In this document: piece after piece, positions 48,179-60,440 of the stretch
Layout: the number at the start of each line of letters is the position of its first letter
How positions within the stretch are numbered: the stretch's first letter is position 1
Assembly (NCBI RefSeq): GCF_002078875.1
Contig: NC_034415.1
Coordinates: 22,282,331-22,346,330 of the forward strand
Reading direction: 5' to 3'
Length of the DNA: 64,000 nucleotides
DNA from: Numida meleagris
Lineage: Eukaryota > Chordata > Aves > Galliformes > Numididae
Translations under genes and position numbers: made by a program
Notes under the pieces: model-generated
What the model was told of the DNA's origin: nothing
Seen by the model: only the letters and a program-made list of their open reading frames with translations
The model's database searches: none

Positions 48179-51100
48179 TCTCTGCATATGCAGCCCTACT
48201 CATGGTAACAACCAAACCATGATGTCTCTAATTAAGCAGTATGCTCAGAGGCTGTCTCAACACAGTCTGGTTTCCCTGAGTTTTATTAAAGTCAGATTTG
48301 TACACCATTTTCCACTACACTAAAATGAGCAGCTCTGATATGCAAGAGCCAGCTGGACTTTTGGAGATGGCCTTTCAGCACTGCAGAACCCAGAGCCAGC
48401 AAGCAGAACCAGCTTGGGACAGAATTAGGATCTGCCACGCATATTAAACTCTAAGCACAGTTTCAAAAGAGGAAGGGGAAGATAAGAATTACACCGATGT
48501 GTTCATTTTTGGTAGCCGATTAGAATTTTATGGTATATTTTATTTTAAATAATTGGCAAAGAATGACCTATCAGCTCAGCATCTCTTGTCCAGAGCAGAA
48601 AGTAACTGCTGGAGGATTCACGTGTCACACCCTTTATTTTAATGTTGTTCCTCTAAGCTGCTGATAGACAAGGTTATACCCATTAGCAAGATACTACTGT
48701 TCATCCCAGCTGCAGTTTGCCCCTTCAGCAAAGCAGGTGTCACTTCCCATCTGCCAGAAGGAAAAGCTGCCACCCAGCACAGCTATGTGAGTTTTCCAAG
48801 GCCACACACTGTGCAGACAGCACCTCCAGCACCAGAAACCAGGGATTCTGAGCATCCAACCACAAACGCAATCCACTGAGATCACAGCCGCCTGACACAG
48901 CCAATGCCCACTCTGATGGGCTGCAATAAAGTAAGTAAAAAAGAAAAATGACTTGAGCAGCAGAAACTGGTTTGCCATTGTGTATCCTAGGGCTTGGGCT
49001 GTGTAGCAAGGCTTGTTTCGTCTCCACAGGCAAGTTCCAGGGACATTATTATTATCTCCATCACAAGACGTTACTCGGAGGACTTCAGGCCAAGTTCACC
49101 CAGTCTGTTGCCTTCTGCAAGGCACAGCAGGCAATAATATCTAACTGAAATGCTGGGCTGCCTTTTCACCTCCTGCCCACAGGAGACAACTGGAAACACT
49201 GAATTCAACAGTACAGCTCCTCACCACTGGTCTCCTTTGGTTTAGAAACAAATTTTGGCATTTATTTACTACATCTGTTTCTAATGCCCAAGGTTGAAGT
49301 GCTGATCACCAAATTTCTAATTTTAATTATCACCTGGCATGTATGAAACAAAACCTGCAATCTGCTAGAGCTCAGCATAAAAGGATGCTTTATCAATATG
49401 AGTAGGACAACTTTGCAGTAATAACGTACTATAGGACCCTCTCTGTGCCTAATCCATAGAGATTATGAATTAACTATCTCCCTGGCCTGGAAGACAAAAT
49501 TAGTGACATACTGAGAAGCTTATAAGCTTTCTGGTCCAAACTTTGCTATTCTAACCCAGGTGGTGGCTGAGGTTCATCACAGCACAGCTGGTAAACAGAA
49601 CTGCTCATTACCTACAACATTAGGCTTAGTTTCACCTCCCTTCCCAGCCACTAGTTTCACTAGAGAGTAGACTGGGAAATGTAGCTGAGCAGCTGTATTG
49701 AGCTGCACAGGTCCACCAGGATGGTGGAAGAATGACAGAATCTGTCGTCAAACAGGCAATATTCCCACTGGTGGCATCAAAATGTCAGGACTGTATCATA
49801 CTGTAAATGTCACTTGTTTCTGCCAACTTATTTTTATTTGCGTTGTTTCTAGTATAAATACTCTTTTCTAAAAATGTCAGCAAGAAATGCCAGTTAGTTT
49901 CTGACAACGATGACAAAGGGAAGATGCATGGGAAGCTAAGTACTAGAGTTTCCCATAAAATCATAAGGGATTTTTTAATGGAAAATATTACACTTTTGTT
50001 GAAAAATCTCTAATCCTTTGGCCACCCACCAAAGTCTGTTGGAATGAACAATATTAGGTTCAGCCGATGGGCTTTCAATACAGATCCTACTTCTCACAGA
50101 AAACAGACACAACTGGGTCTAAAGCAAAAAAACGTCACCAAGCTATACAGTCAAGAACTCAACTGTCCACCAGAAATGTTTTGATAGCATTTTTAAAATT
50201 AACTGCATTGAATATGTCACCAGTGTTGACTCTAGAGTCAATGAAGTCACTCCACCATAAAGCATTTAGCACAGAGAACACCAGGGATCTTCTCTGATCT
50301 ATAATTCAGCCTGGCATTCTGCTGATGAAGATTTTCCAGGGAAGGCTGTAACCTACACTGCTTTGCTCTAATGCTACTGATTTATATAAGTGTATATAGA
50401 TATACATTCTGGAGTTTTTGATTTCTTTTATTTTTTAAGCATCTCACAAATTGTTTAATGTAGTAATATAGTTTCATCGAGGATTTCCCTGCTTTTACAA
50501 GCAACAACATATGAGATTACCACTTTAGAGAGTAAAAGGAAGCTTTATGAGAGCTGCATCATACCCAGTCATGCTAAAGTCTGAACTGTGAAGCTTTCAG
50601 TATTTCCTACCTTTAATTACGAAAGATACACACAGATTTACATAACTTAGGAAAACTATTTTTTTCATATTCCACATCGGACTATTTTGATGATGATAAG
50701 CATGTTTCTGATTACAAGTTTTGGCATCATGTAATGAGCTATTCTGGAAACAAGCTCTTGCAAATTGTAACCCAATGTATGAAGGTATCTCAGCCCCTAC
50801 AAGGAAAAAAACTGCTTACAGATTTCACCCAAGCATGGATCTGAAATCCTAAAGACAGGGATCTCAAAATCCCCAGCACTGTCTTTGAAAGCTCTCCTTT
50901 TCTTTGGAAACGGGCACACAACCCTGTCCAGTTCAATTTTTATTGCACCTCGTAAAGTACTACCATTCCTAGGAGAAGCATACTTCAATTTCCAAACATG
51001 CAATGCCTACTTTATTTCAGGTCTAAATCTGGCGAAAGGATATCTACGCTTCCTCAAGCAAGGTGGAGAAACTATACCCTTCCTGCTCTACTGCCGAGTA

Positions 51101-52042
51101 CACGGGAGCCTCCAATGGAATTGGAACAGAACATGAAATTGCTACCGAAGTCCAGGTTTCTCATCTCTCCCTCCATGCCATGCGGAGCTGACCCCATGTG
51201 AAATTTAGAAAGAGCTAACTTGCAGCTGGGGAAGGGAAACTCTGACAGGAGAGAGGGCTTAAATTCCCCCTCTGCTAAAGCTGTGTTGTCCACACCTGCT
51301 GATTAAGCTTGGAGGCATGTCACAATGCCACGCTACCCCGGTTCATGTGCCTGCCATTTTCTCCAAAAGTAGCTCTTCATCAAAGATGTCTTACATTCAG
51401 CTGAAATCAAGGAGTCTGAACGGATGTCGCTAAATGTATTTCCTCCTTGTAATGATGGCAAATAAAAGCAGTGTCCTCTAACACGTTCTGCACAGTATCT
51501 GTAACGCTAGCGCCACAAAGGAAAATCAAAAGAAATGGGGTAGGATGTTATGTATGCCTTGTGCTTGGAGAATACTTTCAACTCCCTTAGCCTCTGTAAT
51601 GAAAACCACACTATCTGAAAGTGAAACACTGCTGATTGTTAACTGTAGGTCGGATGGAAATAAGGCAAGAGACACAGGGAAAGGGAATTTCACATAAATC
51701 TAATTTCTTCTGTGTCAAACAGTGCTACTGTATTTCCTTCCATCTGCAAGGATACCCTCTGAAATGTGGATAAATGTTATTACAGTCTGCAAAAAGCAGA
51801 GTTCAAAGCAGGGGAAATTTGGTTCAGATTTGGATTCGGCAGTTTAGAAGTTTCTTCACACTTTCTTCAAATGGTACAGAAAAAAAATCTCAAGCTCTGA
51901 CTCGCCAATCTTACATAAAAACTCTAAATGAATCTGGTAGCTAGGATTTAAACAAATATTTATAAATTTTGCTTTTTCAGCAGAAATAGACTGGACTATT
52001 TTGAGGGTAACATAGTGACTGGGCTGAAGAAAAGCAACACCT

Positions 52043-52132
52043 CAGTTCCTAGCTCTGTCTGCGATTCCCTGGATGACTCTGGGCAAGTTACTGCTGCTCT
52101 CTGTGCTTCCATGCCCTCTCTGTAACACAAAG
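52043..52132 (+). mobile_element. MIR-like SINE remnant
   Basis: The order of blocks is cagttcctagctctgtctgc, ctggatgactctgggcaagt, tactgctgctctctgtgctt and ccatgccctctctgtaacac. This follows the MIR pattern of a Tyr/Cys-type core, then gaccttgggcaagtcactta, tctctgtgcctcagtttcc and atctgtaaaatg. Divergence is high but the colinearity over about 90 bases is good. Confidence 0.6.
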
Positions 52133-53009
52133 AGCCCACTTTTCTGCATCCTTCCTTGCCCTTAACTACACAGCTGCAGCCTGTGCTACAAGACTGGGTA
52201 AGAGAAATCAAGGGCAGTGGTGGGCTAGGAAGCTCTGGTTCCTCCTGGGACCTCTTGATGCTATTGTGATGGACATTAAATTACAGAAGCAGCATAAGAA
52301 GAGCTTTTCATAATAGATTCCCCTCAATTATAACTCCTAGGAAATAAGAGAACGGGAAAGCTAATGCTTACTATACTTAGCTAAGCATCCAAATTAAACT
52401 TCAGAATAGGCTTTTACCTCCAGAAATACAAGATTTCTTAGGAATGTCCCTTCTGCCCTCTCTTGCAGATGATGCCCCAGTCCTACCACCATGCTGTTTG
52501 ATACGACAAATCGTATCTCGGAGATCTCGGAGCACGCTCAGGCACACAGGCCAACAGGCCACTACAGGCTCTAGTAGAGCAGAGACATGCACTCATCTTC
52601 CTGTGACACAGACGTTACGTTCACGTCCCACGTCCCTTCAAATGAGCAGCATTTGGGGGAACTGAACAAAATAAGGAGATACTGATTCAAAAAGATGTGT
52701 TGAGAGGACACCACAGCCCTCACAGTGTGCCCCATCCAGGTTTTTGGTGACTCTGAATTGGATTTCCTGCCTGCTGTCTGGAAGCTGAGGGAGGTGCTCC
52801 TTTCTTTACCCCATGGCTCTGGACTCCTCGCTCACCTCCTCTCCTGCCCAATGGCAAAGTCCAAACAAGCACCCCAAAAGGCACATTAACAAAACTCAAA
52901 GCCATCTGGAGCACCTCTTAGCATTTCCATTGGCTTTCCATTCTCTTTGCACAGGGACTGTCACTTTTCTTCTAGTTATTTTGTCCCCCTACGCACACAC
53001 AAATCTGTT

Positions 53010-53054
53010 CAGTCCTGAAGGGACTTGGCATTCCCTGCTCAGTCTTGAAGGGAC
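53010..53054. repeat. Near-identical direct 15-mers, 30 bases apart
   Basis: cagtcctgaagggac at 53010-53024 and cagtcttgaagggac at 53040-53054 differ at one base. The 15 bases between them do not obviously match either copy. This is a small local duplication with no apparent function. Confidence 0.8.
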
Positions 53055-56000
53055 CAACACATCCCATTACAAAGTCCCAGACTAAATTCACTCCCAACGA
53101 AAAGCCATCTCCCTTTGGACGGGTAAAGTCTACCTTTTGAAATATCCACATGTTGTCTCAGCAACTCTCCTTTACAACTGTTTACGTTGGATAAGAAGTG
53201 GAACACAAAGCAAAATTCAGACTGAGAAAGTGCTCAGAAGTAGTAAAATACTGTGTTGTCTATTTTTTTAGCTGAATAAATTGAGCTTGCTTTGCATTAT
53301 TGCTGGCTGTCTTAGCCTAGCTCTGAAAGTGAGAGAGAGAAAGAGAAAGGGAATCTTTAAAGGCGACTCCCAGGAGGACGCTAATATTTTTAATAGTTTG
53401 TGGGTTATGAAACAAATCTGTGTTAGCAGTATTATATATCTCAGCCTGAACCACTGGGGTGTTTCCAGACTCTTTAATGAAACTAAAGTACTAATACAGC
53501 ACTGCCAAGAAAGTAGATTTATTCACAAAGAAATGTTTGCTAGCAGAAATGAAAAAGGCATGAGTAGGACCACAGCATGCTAATGCACAATGTTGTCACT
53601 GACATTGCCCCTTATCACACCAGCTGAACTCCACTGTCACCCTGGATCACAGGTCCCACCTTTTCCCCCCTTTCCTCCATCTGATTTTGCCTTTCTTTCT
53701 GTCTTTCAGAGCCTCCAGCACAGCAACGCATCAATATGGGCCGAAATCTCTGCTAACAGCAAAACTTGATCTATAGCCGAGGAGAGCTGAACATAAAAAG
53801 AAAAAACATACACAAACACTAGGGACTTTTTTTTTCATTTTACAGTGTGAAATAGGACCCAAACTAATCAATGGAGCTCAGCAGGAGTGCATAATTATTA
53901 ATAGGCCCTACATGGGGCCTCAGAAAATATGCAGTTCTCTTGGAAGTTTAAAAGGTCAGTGTGAATAACTAAAACATACTTTTCTTCGTAGTTATTATGC
54001 AGTAAGAAAATAATTCATAAGGAAATCAGTTTAGCAAAAAAGAAAAAACTCATGTTCTAGCAGGGTGGCTTAAGAGTCACTCCTGTCTTCCATGTATCTT
54101 TTCTGGCAGGTTAATGGACCATGTTTTATTCTCTGCTTTACTTCCTAAAGTCCATAAAGCCCAGTCCTTTTTCACTGTTTGTTGTTACAGAACCTGACTG
54201 CATGCTGCCAGATTGAGAGCAGGAATGAAAAATTGTGTACCACTTGGAAAAACGCACACCAGCAGAGGGCAAGGCCAGACAAAACACCTTTGCACAGTGC
54301 TGTTGGTTAGCTTATTTGCTGATGACACAGCAGCCTCAGGGGTCTCGATATTTACGTGCTACTCTTTACACTGATTTCTGGCAGCTGGCAGAACTGAGAG
54401 CACTGATGGCACCACTAATGGCTCAGACCTGTAAAGGAACGGTACATCGTGTCCAGGTGTCGGAGTGCGCTTCAGGGAAAAATGCTGAGCTAATCCCGAG
54501 TTCTCCGCATAAGAGCAGTGCAATGAAGTGGGGAGAGGAGTGATGATCTAGGGTGGATGGCATTGCCGTCCACCAAACGCTGTTGGGAAGATGTTGCCCT
54601 TATCAGGGCCAGTGAACTTGTATGGATTTCCAATAGCAGGAGAAATCACATTCTGACACGCTGTGTCAGAAGGAGAAAACAGGTTTATTCTTACCTCACA
54701 CCAGGGAACAAATGCTGACTGAGAGATGTGACAGAGAGGTGTTGCCACACACAGGCCCATCTGCCTATGAACACAGCTCTGACTGCCAGCAGCTGAGCCA
54801 AGGTCCAGATATGGTATAACAATTTTTTGTCCTGCTTCTACGTTGTCATGTGCTGTGCTGGGGAGTATCACGAGGTGCACACAGTTAAATGCAGTGACTC
54901 GGTATAGAAATACCTGCAAACCGGCCAGGTTTAAGTCCAAGTGTTCTTCTCAAGAGTGAAGTCATTTTATTACTACGCTCTCTACCAGGCATGTGCAGCA
55001 TCTGGTTAATATATTTCTGGGTAGTTCCTAGCTCTCAAAACGCTCCATCTCTTCCACATTGCAAAACACACAAAAGGCAAACTTTCCAACACTTCGCTTG
55101 GGTACCTGTTCCAAACACTTACAGATCTGGTTAGGAGTATTTTCCAAGGAGCCAGCGCGCGTTTTCCCATGCTTAATTTAGTTATTGGAATGTCTGCCAT
55201 TTATATGTGTTCTCCTTGGCTCCTGCACAGGTCAGCTACTATAAATCAGCATAGTATCACTGACTTTAACAGAGCTACAGTAACTTAGAACAGCTGAGTA
55301 TCTGCTTTATGAATGCAGTTCCCAGAGCTTCACGTTAAATACAGCCCAAGGCTGGGGCATTTAAACAAAATGAAGAGGTTATGAAAGGTACGTACACGTC
55401 TTCCAGTTCAATACTGTTTGTCCTAGATACTTACTAGGTGATGAAAGGATAAATAAACAGACCCTAGGCATGGTGATGTCAGACTTTGTTTTTGCCAGTG
55501 ATATTTTCTCTGTCAATGAACCGCATGTGAAAAAAATGAAGAAACAGGTGAGAGCGAATGTTGGGTTGCCAAACTTGGCCGCAGATAAAACATGATGAAG
55601 ATATTAACCCTGTGGACTGGAATGTGAGTGGAAGAATACCTGGACAGGGAAAGGAAATCACTGCGGCCATCGAGAGCCCTGCCTAAGTACCTGATGGCAA
55701 CTAATGAAGAGGTGTGCAAGGAAATATACATCCAAAGCCACAGTGGGCATGAACCTTGATGGCCTGATCCCTCTGGTGAGGAAAGGAAGACAATTCTCAA
55801 ACTCAGTTTGCTATGTTTTCCCCCCAATTCTGTTATTTTCCATTCTATACAGACACAGAACTGCATCAAAGTCAGCTAGCATATACCTACACTACAGGAG
55901 CTTCACATTCTGCATTCAAACCTTTTCCTTTCAACAACAACAAAAAATAAAAAGGAAAAGACTTCCCACCAAAACAGAAAACCGTGAAGGGGAGGAGACA

Positions 56001-58009
56001 GAGCAGATGTGGCACATCCCAAATCACTGCCCTGAAGCTACGTCAGTGAAGAACTACCCACAGCCACATTCACCTGCTTGCCCCTGACACATTCATCCCA
56101 GAAAAGCCATTGCACAAATACTACACCTTAGTATACCCAATGCCTCCTTCTCTTGACCCACCAGTTTAAACTACACAGATTAAGTCCAGGATTTTAGGAC
56201 AAAGAAGCTGTCTTCCTCAAGAGTTGGAAGAGGAATGCTAGGTTGCTGCAACACGTGGCTGTCTCTGCTCCCCAACTCAAGACAGCACTCATCATCAAGA
56301 CCTCCTCCATCTGCCAGACCTTCACAAGCAAACCAAGACCAGCACAACATCCTGACCCAGGAAGCATTCTCCTTTAGACAAGATGAAAGCACAAAGCCCC
56401 ACTGCATAAGATAGCATGCTTTGAAATTAGCCACAGGATTTGATGCAGCTGACCTGAGCTGGGAGATACCCCAACCATGCCCACTGTAGGACAGCAGGAG
56501 CCAGTTGTCTTCCCCAGGCACATCTCTCTGTCCTCAGGTTGGGGAGAACCCAAACCACCAGCTGAGACCAGGCATCCCATGGCAGCAATCAGGATAACTC
56601 CCACGGGAGTTGAAATTGTTGTGCTAACTCTTCAAACACAGAGAGAAATGGTCTCTTCCTGGGGAATTTACAATATATTAATTAGACAAAAAGCTGACAC
56701 ATCTCTGGCTAGTGGATATTAAAACAATTCCATAAATATTTACCAATTGAAGTCTAGAAAGATAGGGTCCAGAAAGAAAACTACAAGATTAAGAAAAAAT
56801 TCAGTTAAGTGGAGATATGGCAAATTGCCCTACCAAGCACAGCTACTCTGAGCAGCAACTCCTTCTCCTCACAGAGATTCCCATCACTGATAAAGCTGTG
56901 AAGGACAAACTGTGCCACCTGATTTCCGTCTAAGAACAAATGCCAAATAGGGAAAAGAGGGCCTTAAGCTTGGTCTCAAAAAGAGAAATGTCAACACACA
57001 TAGTTAAAATACCATCCATCTCACATCCATATCAGGAGCAAGGAAAGGGAGCAGGACAGTATTCCTTACTGGGACCAAACACAAGCATTATCAGCTGTTT
57101 CTTGCCTATTAAAGTAATGTCACCAGCAGTTTCACTTCCTAACTCGCTCTTCCTGTCACTGTCATAATTAATATATGGAGAACATGTGGCAAACTTTGCT
57201 TACAAATTTCCCAGAAAAGAAAATGCCGAAGCTACTTTGGCAAATGTAATCACAAACATAATTGTATGTTTGAATAAGGCTAAGAATAAAAGGCTTTTTT
57301 TTCTAAAGCAGACGACTTTGCTTTAAAAGGCAAGTGAGAGTCTAATTCAGAGCTACTTATTTTCAGACATCAAGCAAAACTCCTAAAATAAACTTCTGGT
57401 TATTAGTTACAGACTTCTCATTCTACCCTCTTCTTTTTCTTTCTTGTTTTTATAAAGGACTTTAATGATGGTGCAAAGTTTGGACTGTTTATTGACAGAT
57501 TGAGCATAAGCAATACAAGCACAGAAGATAACTGTCTCTGTATTTAAGACCTTGGCAAAGGAATCAGGTGTCTGCGTGGTTTGGGCACACTACTCAGGGC
57601 TACATTTTCTAGTGAGGTTTCCAAACCGTACTGGCACATCCATGCTTTCTGGAGTCACCAACCTCATGTTGCCACTCCCAGGGTACTAAAAACCTTTTTC
57701 CCTTGATAGGTTTGAGCTATTATGCATTATTTTTGCAAAGAGGGTGATAAATTATAAAGGCTGACTTATTTACTACATTAAGTAGCAGCAAGTGATTTTC
57801 CTCAGAGCAGCTGCTGAAAACGCTAGCAAGGCCAGAGGAAAGGCACACATCTTTAGAAAGCAGCAGAGCACCAGAGGCTCCTTCTCCAGAGCTGTTTCTG
57901 CCTCCTAATGACTGTATAATGGAGGCAGAACTCAAGTCATCTGCTTTCCTATTTTATGCAAGGTGACTAAGAAAGTCTTATTTGGCTTGAATAGATTTCA
58001 AAAGTGTGC

Positions 58010-58032
58010 ATATATATATTTATATATATATG
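58010..58032. repeat. TA dinucleotide run
   Basis: Alternating atatatatat, a ttt interruption and atatatatatat. It is a short AT microsatellite. Confidence 0.9.
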
Positions 58033-60263
58033 AATAAGTCTCTTTCATTAGAAAAGACTTCATGAATATTTCATGGCTTTCCCCTTGGGTTTGTAAGTAT
58101 CTGGTTTGTGTGCTCTTACTTGGTACAATTTTCTGCCATCTGGGCTCAGGAATGAAGACCTGCACTGCGTTCTCTTGTTTTCATCAGTATCTGCAACTGC
58201 ACACAGCGACATCGCTCTCTCTGATGATACCAGAGCCATCTTCAGACTCTGGGGGAGCAACCAGGTGAGGAAATGACCTCCCAAAACTGTGCAGCCTGAT
58301 TAGCTACAAGCCAGCGTTGCCTGTTGGTTGTGTCTTTCCCCAAATGGTTTTTAAAGAATGTTTTCTTTACCCCTGGAGCTTGCAAGATGCTGTTCAAAGG
58401 GAATGAGAAGTACAGGGCGACCTGTGGAATTCATCTCTCATCACATCCCAAGTCTTTCCACATATTTTTTTTTAAATGCAAGTTTGGATAGACAGGCCAG
58501 TTTGCTGTCACATCTCCCCATTGGAGTTGCTGACAGTCAGACATTCTTGCTTACTTTAGGGTTTGATTTATAGTCTGCAATTAGACTAAAAATGGATATT
58601 TTATAAAATACAAAGGAAATCTATGATTAGATGCAAACTGAAAGAAAAAATAGAGACGGCTGAAAAGATTTCTTTATCCAACTTGCTATTCAGAACTTGC
58701 AAATAGCATTTTCATCTCTGTGAACCTGTCAGAAGGCCCTCACTATTTATGAAGGGCTGCTTATTTTCCTGAATCAAACTCACAGTGTCATAAACTCAAG
58801 TTTATACTTAGTACTGCCCACACTGAAAACTACGCAAGCCCTAACTGCGTTCTACCAAACTGTGGCAAAAGCTGAGTGGTTATGACAGTCCATGGAACCC
58901 ACTAAAACCTAGGTCTCAAGTAAAAGATGGATGGGATCAGCCTGAGAAGCATGGCAAGGAGCACTGTGAGAGAAAGGATTCAGTGTTGCAGAACCAGTTG
59001 CTATGAAATGACGTGACCAAATGATATGGCTAACCCTGAGAAGTACAAACCCAAACTGAAAGTTAGGATGGGATCACTGCAGCCTGCGCTGGCTCATCAG
59101 CCCTATCTCAACTACTCAGCTCTCCCAGGAGTACAGGACAACAGGCGTGAACTGAAAAGACAACTTATGCAGTCAGCGTTTAGTTTATTCTGAGGGAAGC
59201 ACTGAATCCAATGTAACCACTACTTTCGGGAAATTTCGAGCACATTCCAGCAAAGTAACGAGTGCAAGAACCGTCTCATGTAATTCAACTCATGGCCTTA
59301 ACATGCTCCACCTGTGTAAGTGCTTGGCAAAGGTTGAGGCTGAAACATGGAAGGACTTCAGTGCACAAAGGCCTTCTAAAAATGAGGTTGGGTCAGTAGC
59401 CAGGCAAAACCCTTGCATATAATAAGGGGGCATGAGAAAGGTTATGCCTACTTCACAGAGCAGATTCCAATACACAGATCCCTTTTCTTGGCCACCAAAG
59501 ATGTAGAACTCAGAGCAGTTTGGTGTTTATTTATACAAAAATAGCCTTCATTTTTGTTCCATGCCTTGGGGCTGTGCATACTATGATAGGAGAGGCATGT
59601 TTCCAGCAATGATAAGCAGCAGACAAGGGCAGTATTTTACCCAGAATCTGCCATTACACTCCTCCCAACAGGAACAGAGCAAATGAAAATTAGCAAGACA
59701 TTAAACAATTAACACTTTAAGCATGTATGACCATTGTCAATCATTCGCTCTCTCCTGGAGCACGCAGAAGGGTGAGCAAGTACTGCTGTACTCCAGGGAT
59801 TAATGGTACATGACTGAAGCCATGATTCACTACGGGCTATTTAGTGGTGAAGCACATTTGTCCTCCACCAGGCAAAAGGAGGTAATGAGCTGAAATAAAG
59901 AAATGGGAAATATGAGTAGGATAAGGGGAGAAAACATCCTAACAAGCTGCCAGGGGAAGTGCCGGTTCACCGCTTAGGTCACTTCAAATTGGACTGGATA
60001 ATGCACTGGAAAGGATCCTAGTTTCTGGGAGGCTGTGCACTGAATTCAAAGGGTGAAGGGGTGGAGCTGGTGTATTTTGGCCTCTGACTTGGTATCTTCG
60101 ATGGTGTGCTCTGCAAATAGCTCATGGTTCACATCAAGCCCAGGTTTATCTTGCAGCACTGGGGAAGACTGCTGAGGAAAACACAAATATGCTCATATTG
60201 ATACCGGGTATCAGGCTCCCTTGGTAGCCTTCTCCCTTCCATAGCTGCAGCATTTCATAGTCA

Positions 60264-60440
60264 CACAGAATCACAGAAAGGTTTGAGTTGGAAGGGATCT
60301 TGAAGGCCACCTGGTTCCAACTGCTTGCCATGGGCAGGGATGCCACCCACTAGACCAACTTGCCCAGGGCTCCATCCAACCTGGCCTTAGACACTACCAA
60401 GGATGGGGCATATCTGTCACTACCACTGCACTCCTAAAAG
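60264..60440 (-). mobile_element. CR1 LINE 3' fragment, inverted
   Basis: The fragment begins cacagaatcacagaaaggtt and continues with the block gagttggaagggatcttgaa, then ccacctggttccaactgctt, a ccatgggcagggatgccacc block, a cttgcccagggctccatcca block and a aggatggggcatatctgtca block. This is a different CR1 subfamily from the copy at 32.7 kb, judging by the ccacctggttcc version of the diagnostic stretch. The 5' boundary near 60440 is approximate. Confidence 0.92.
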
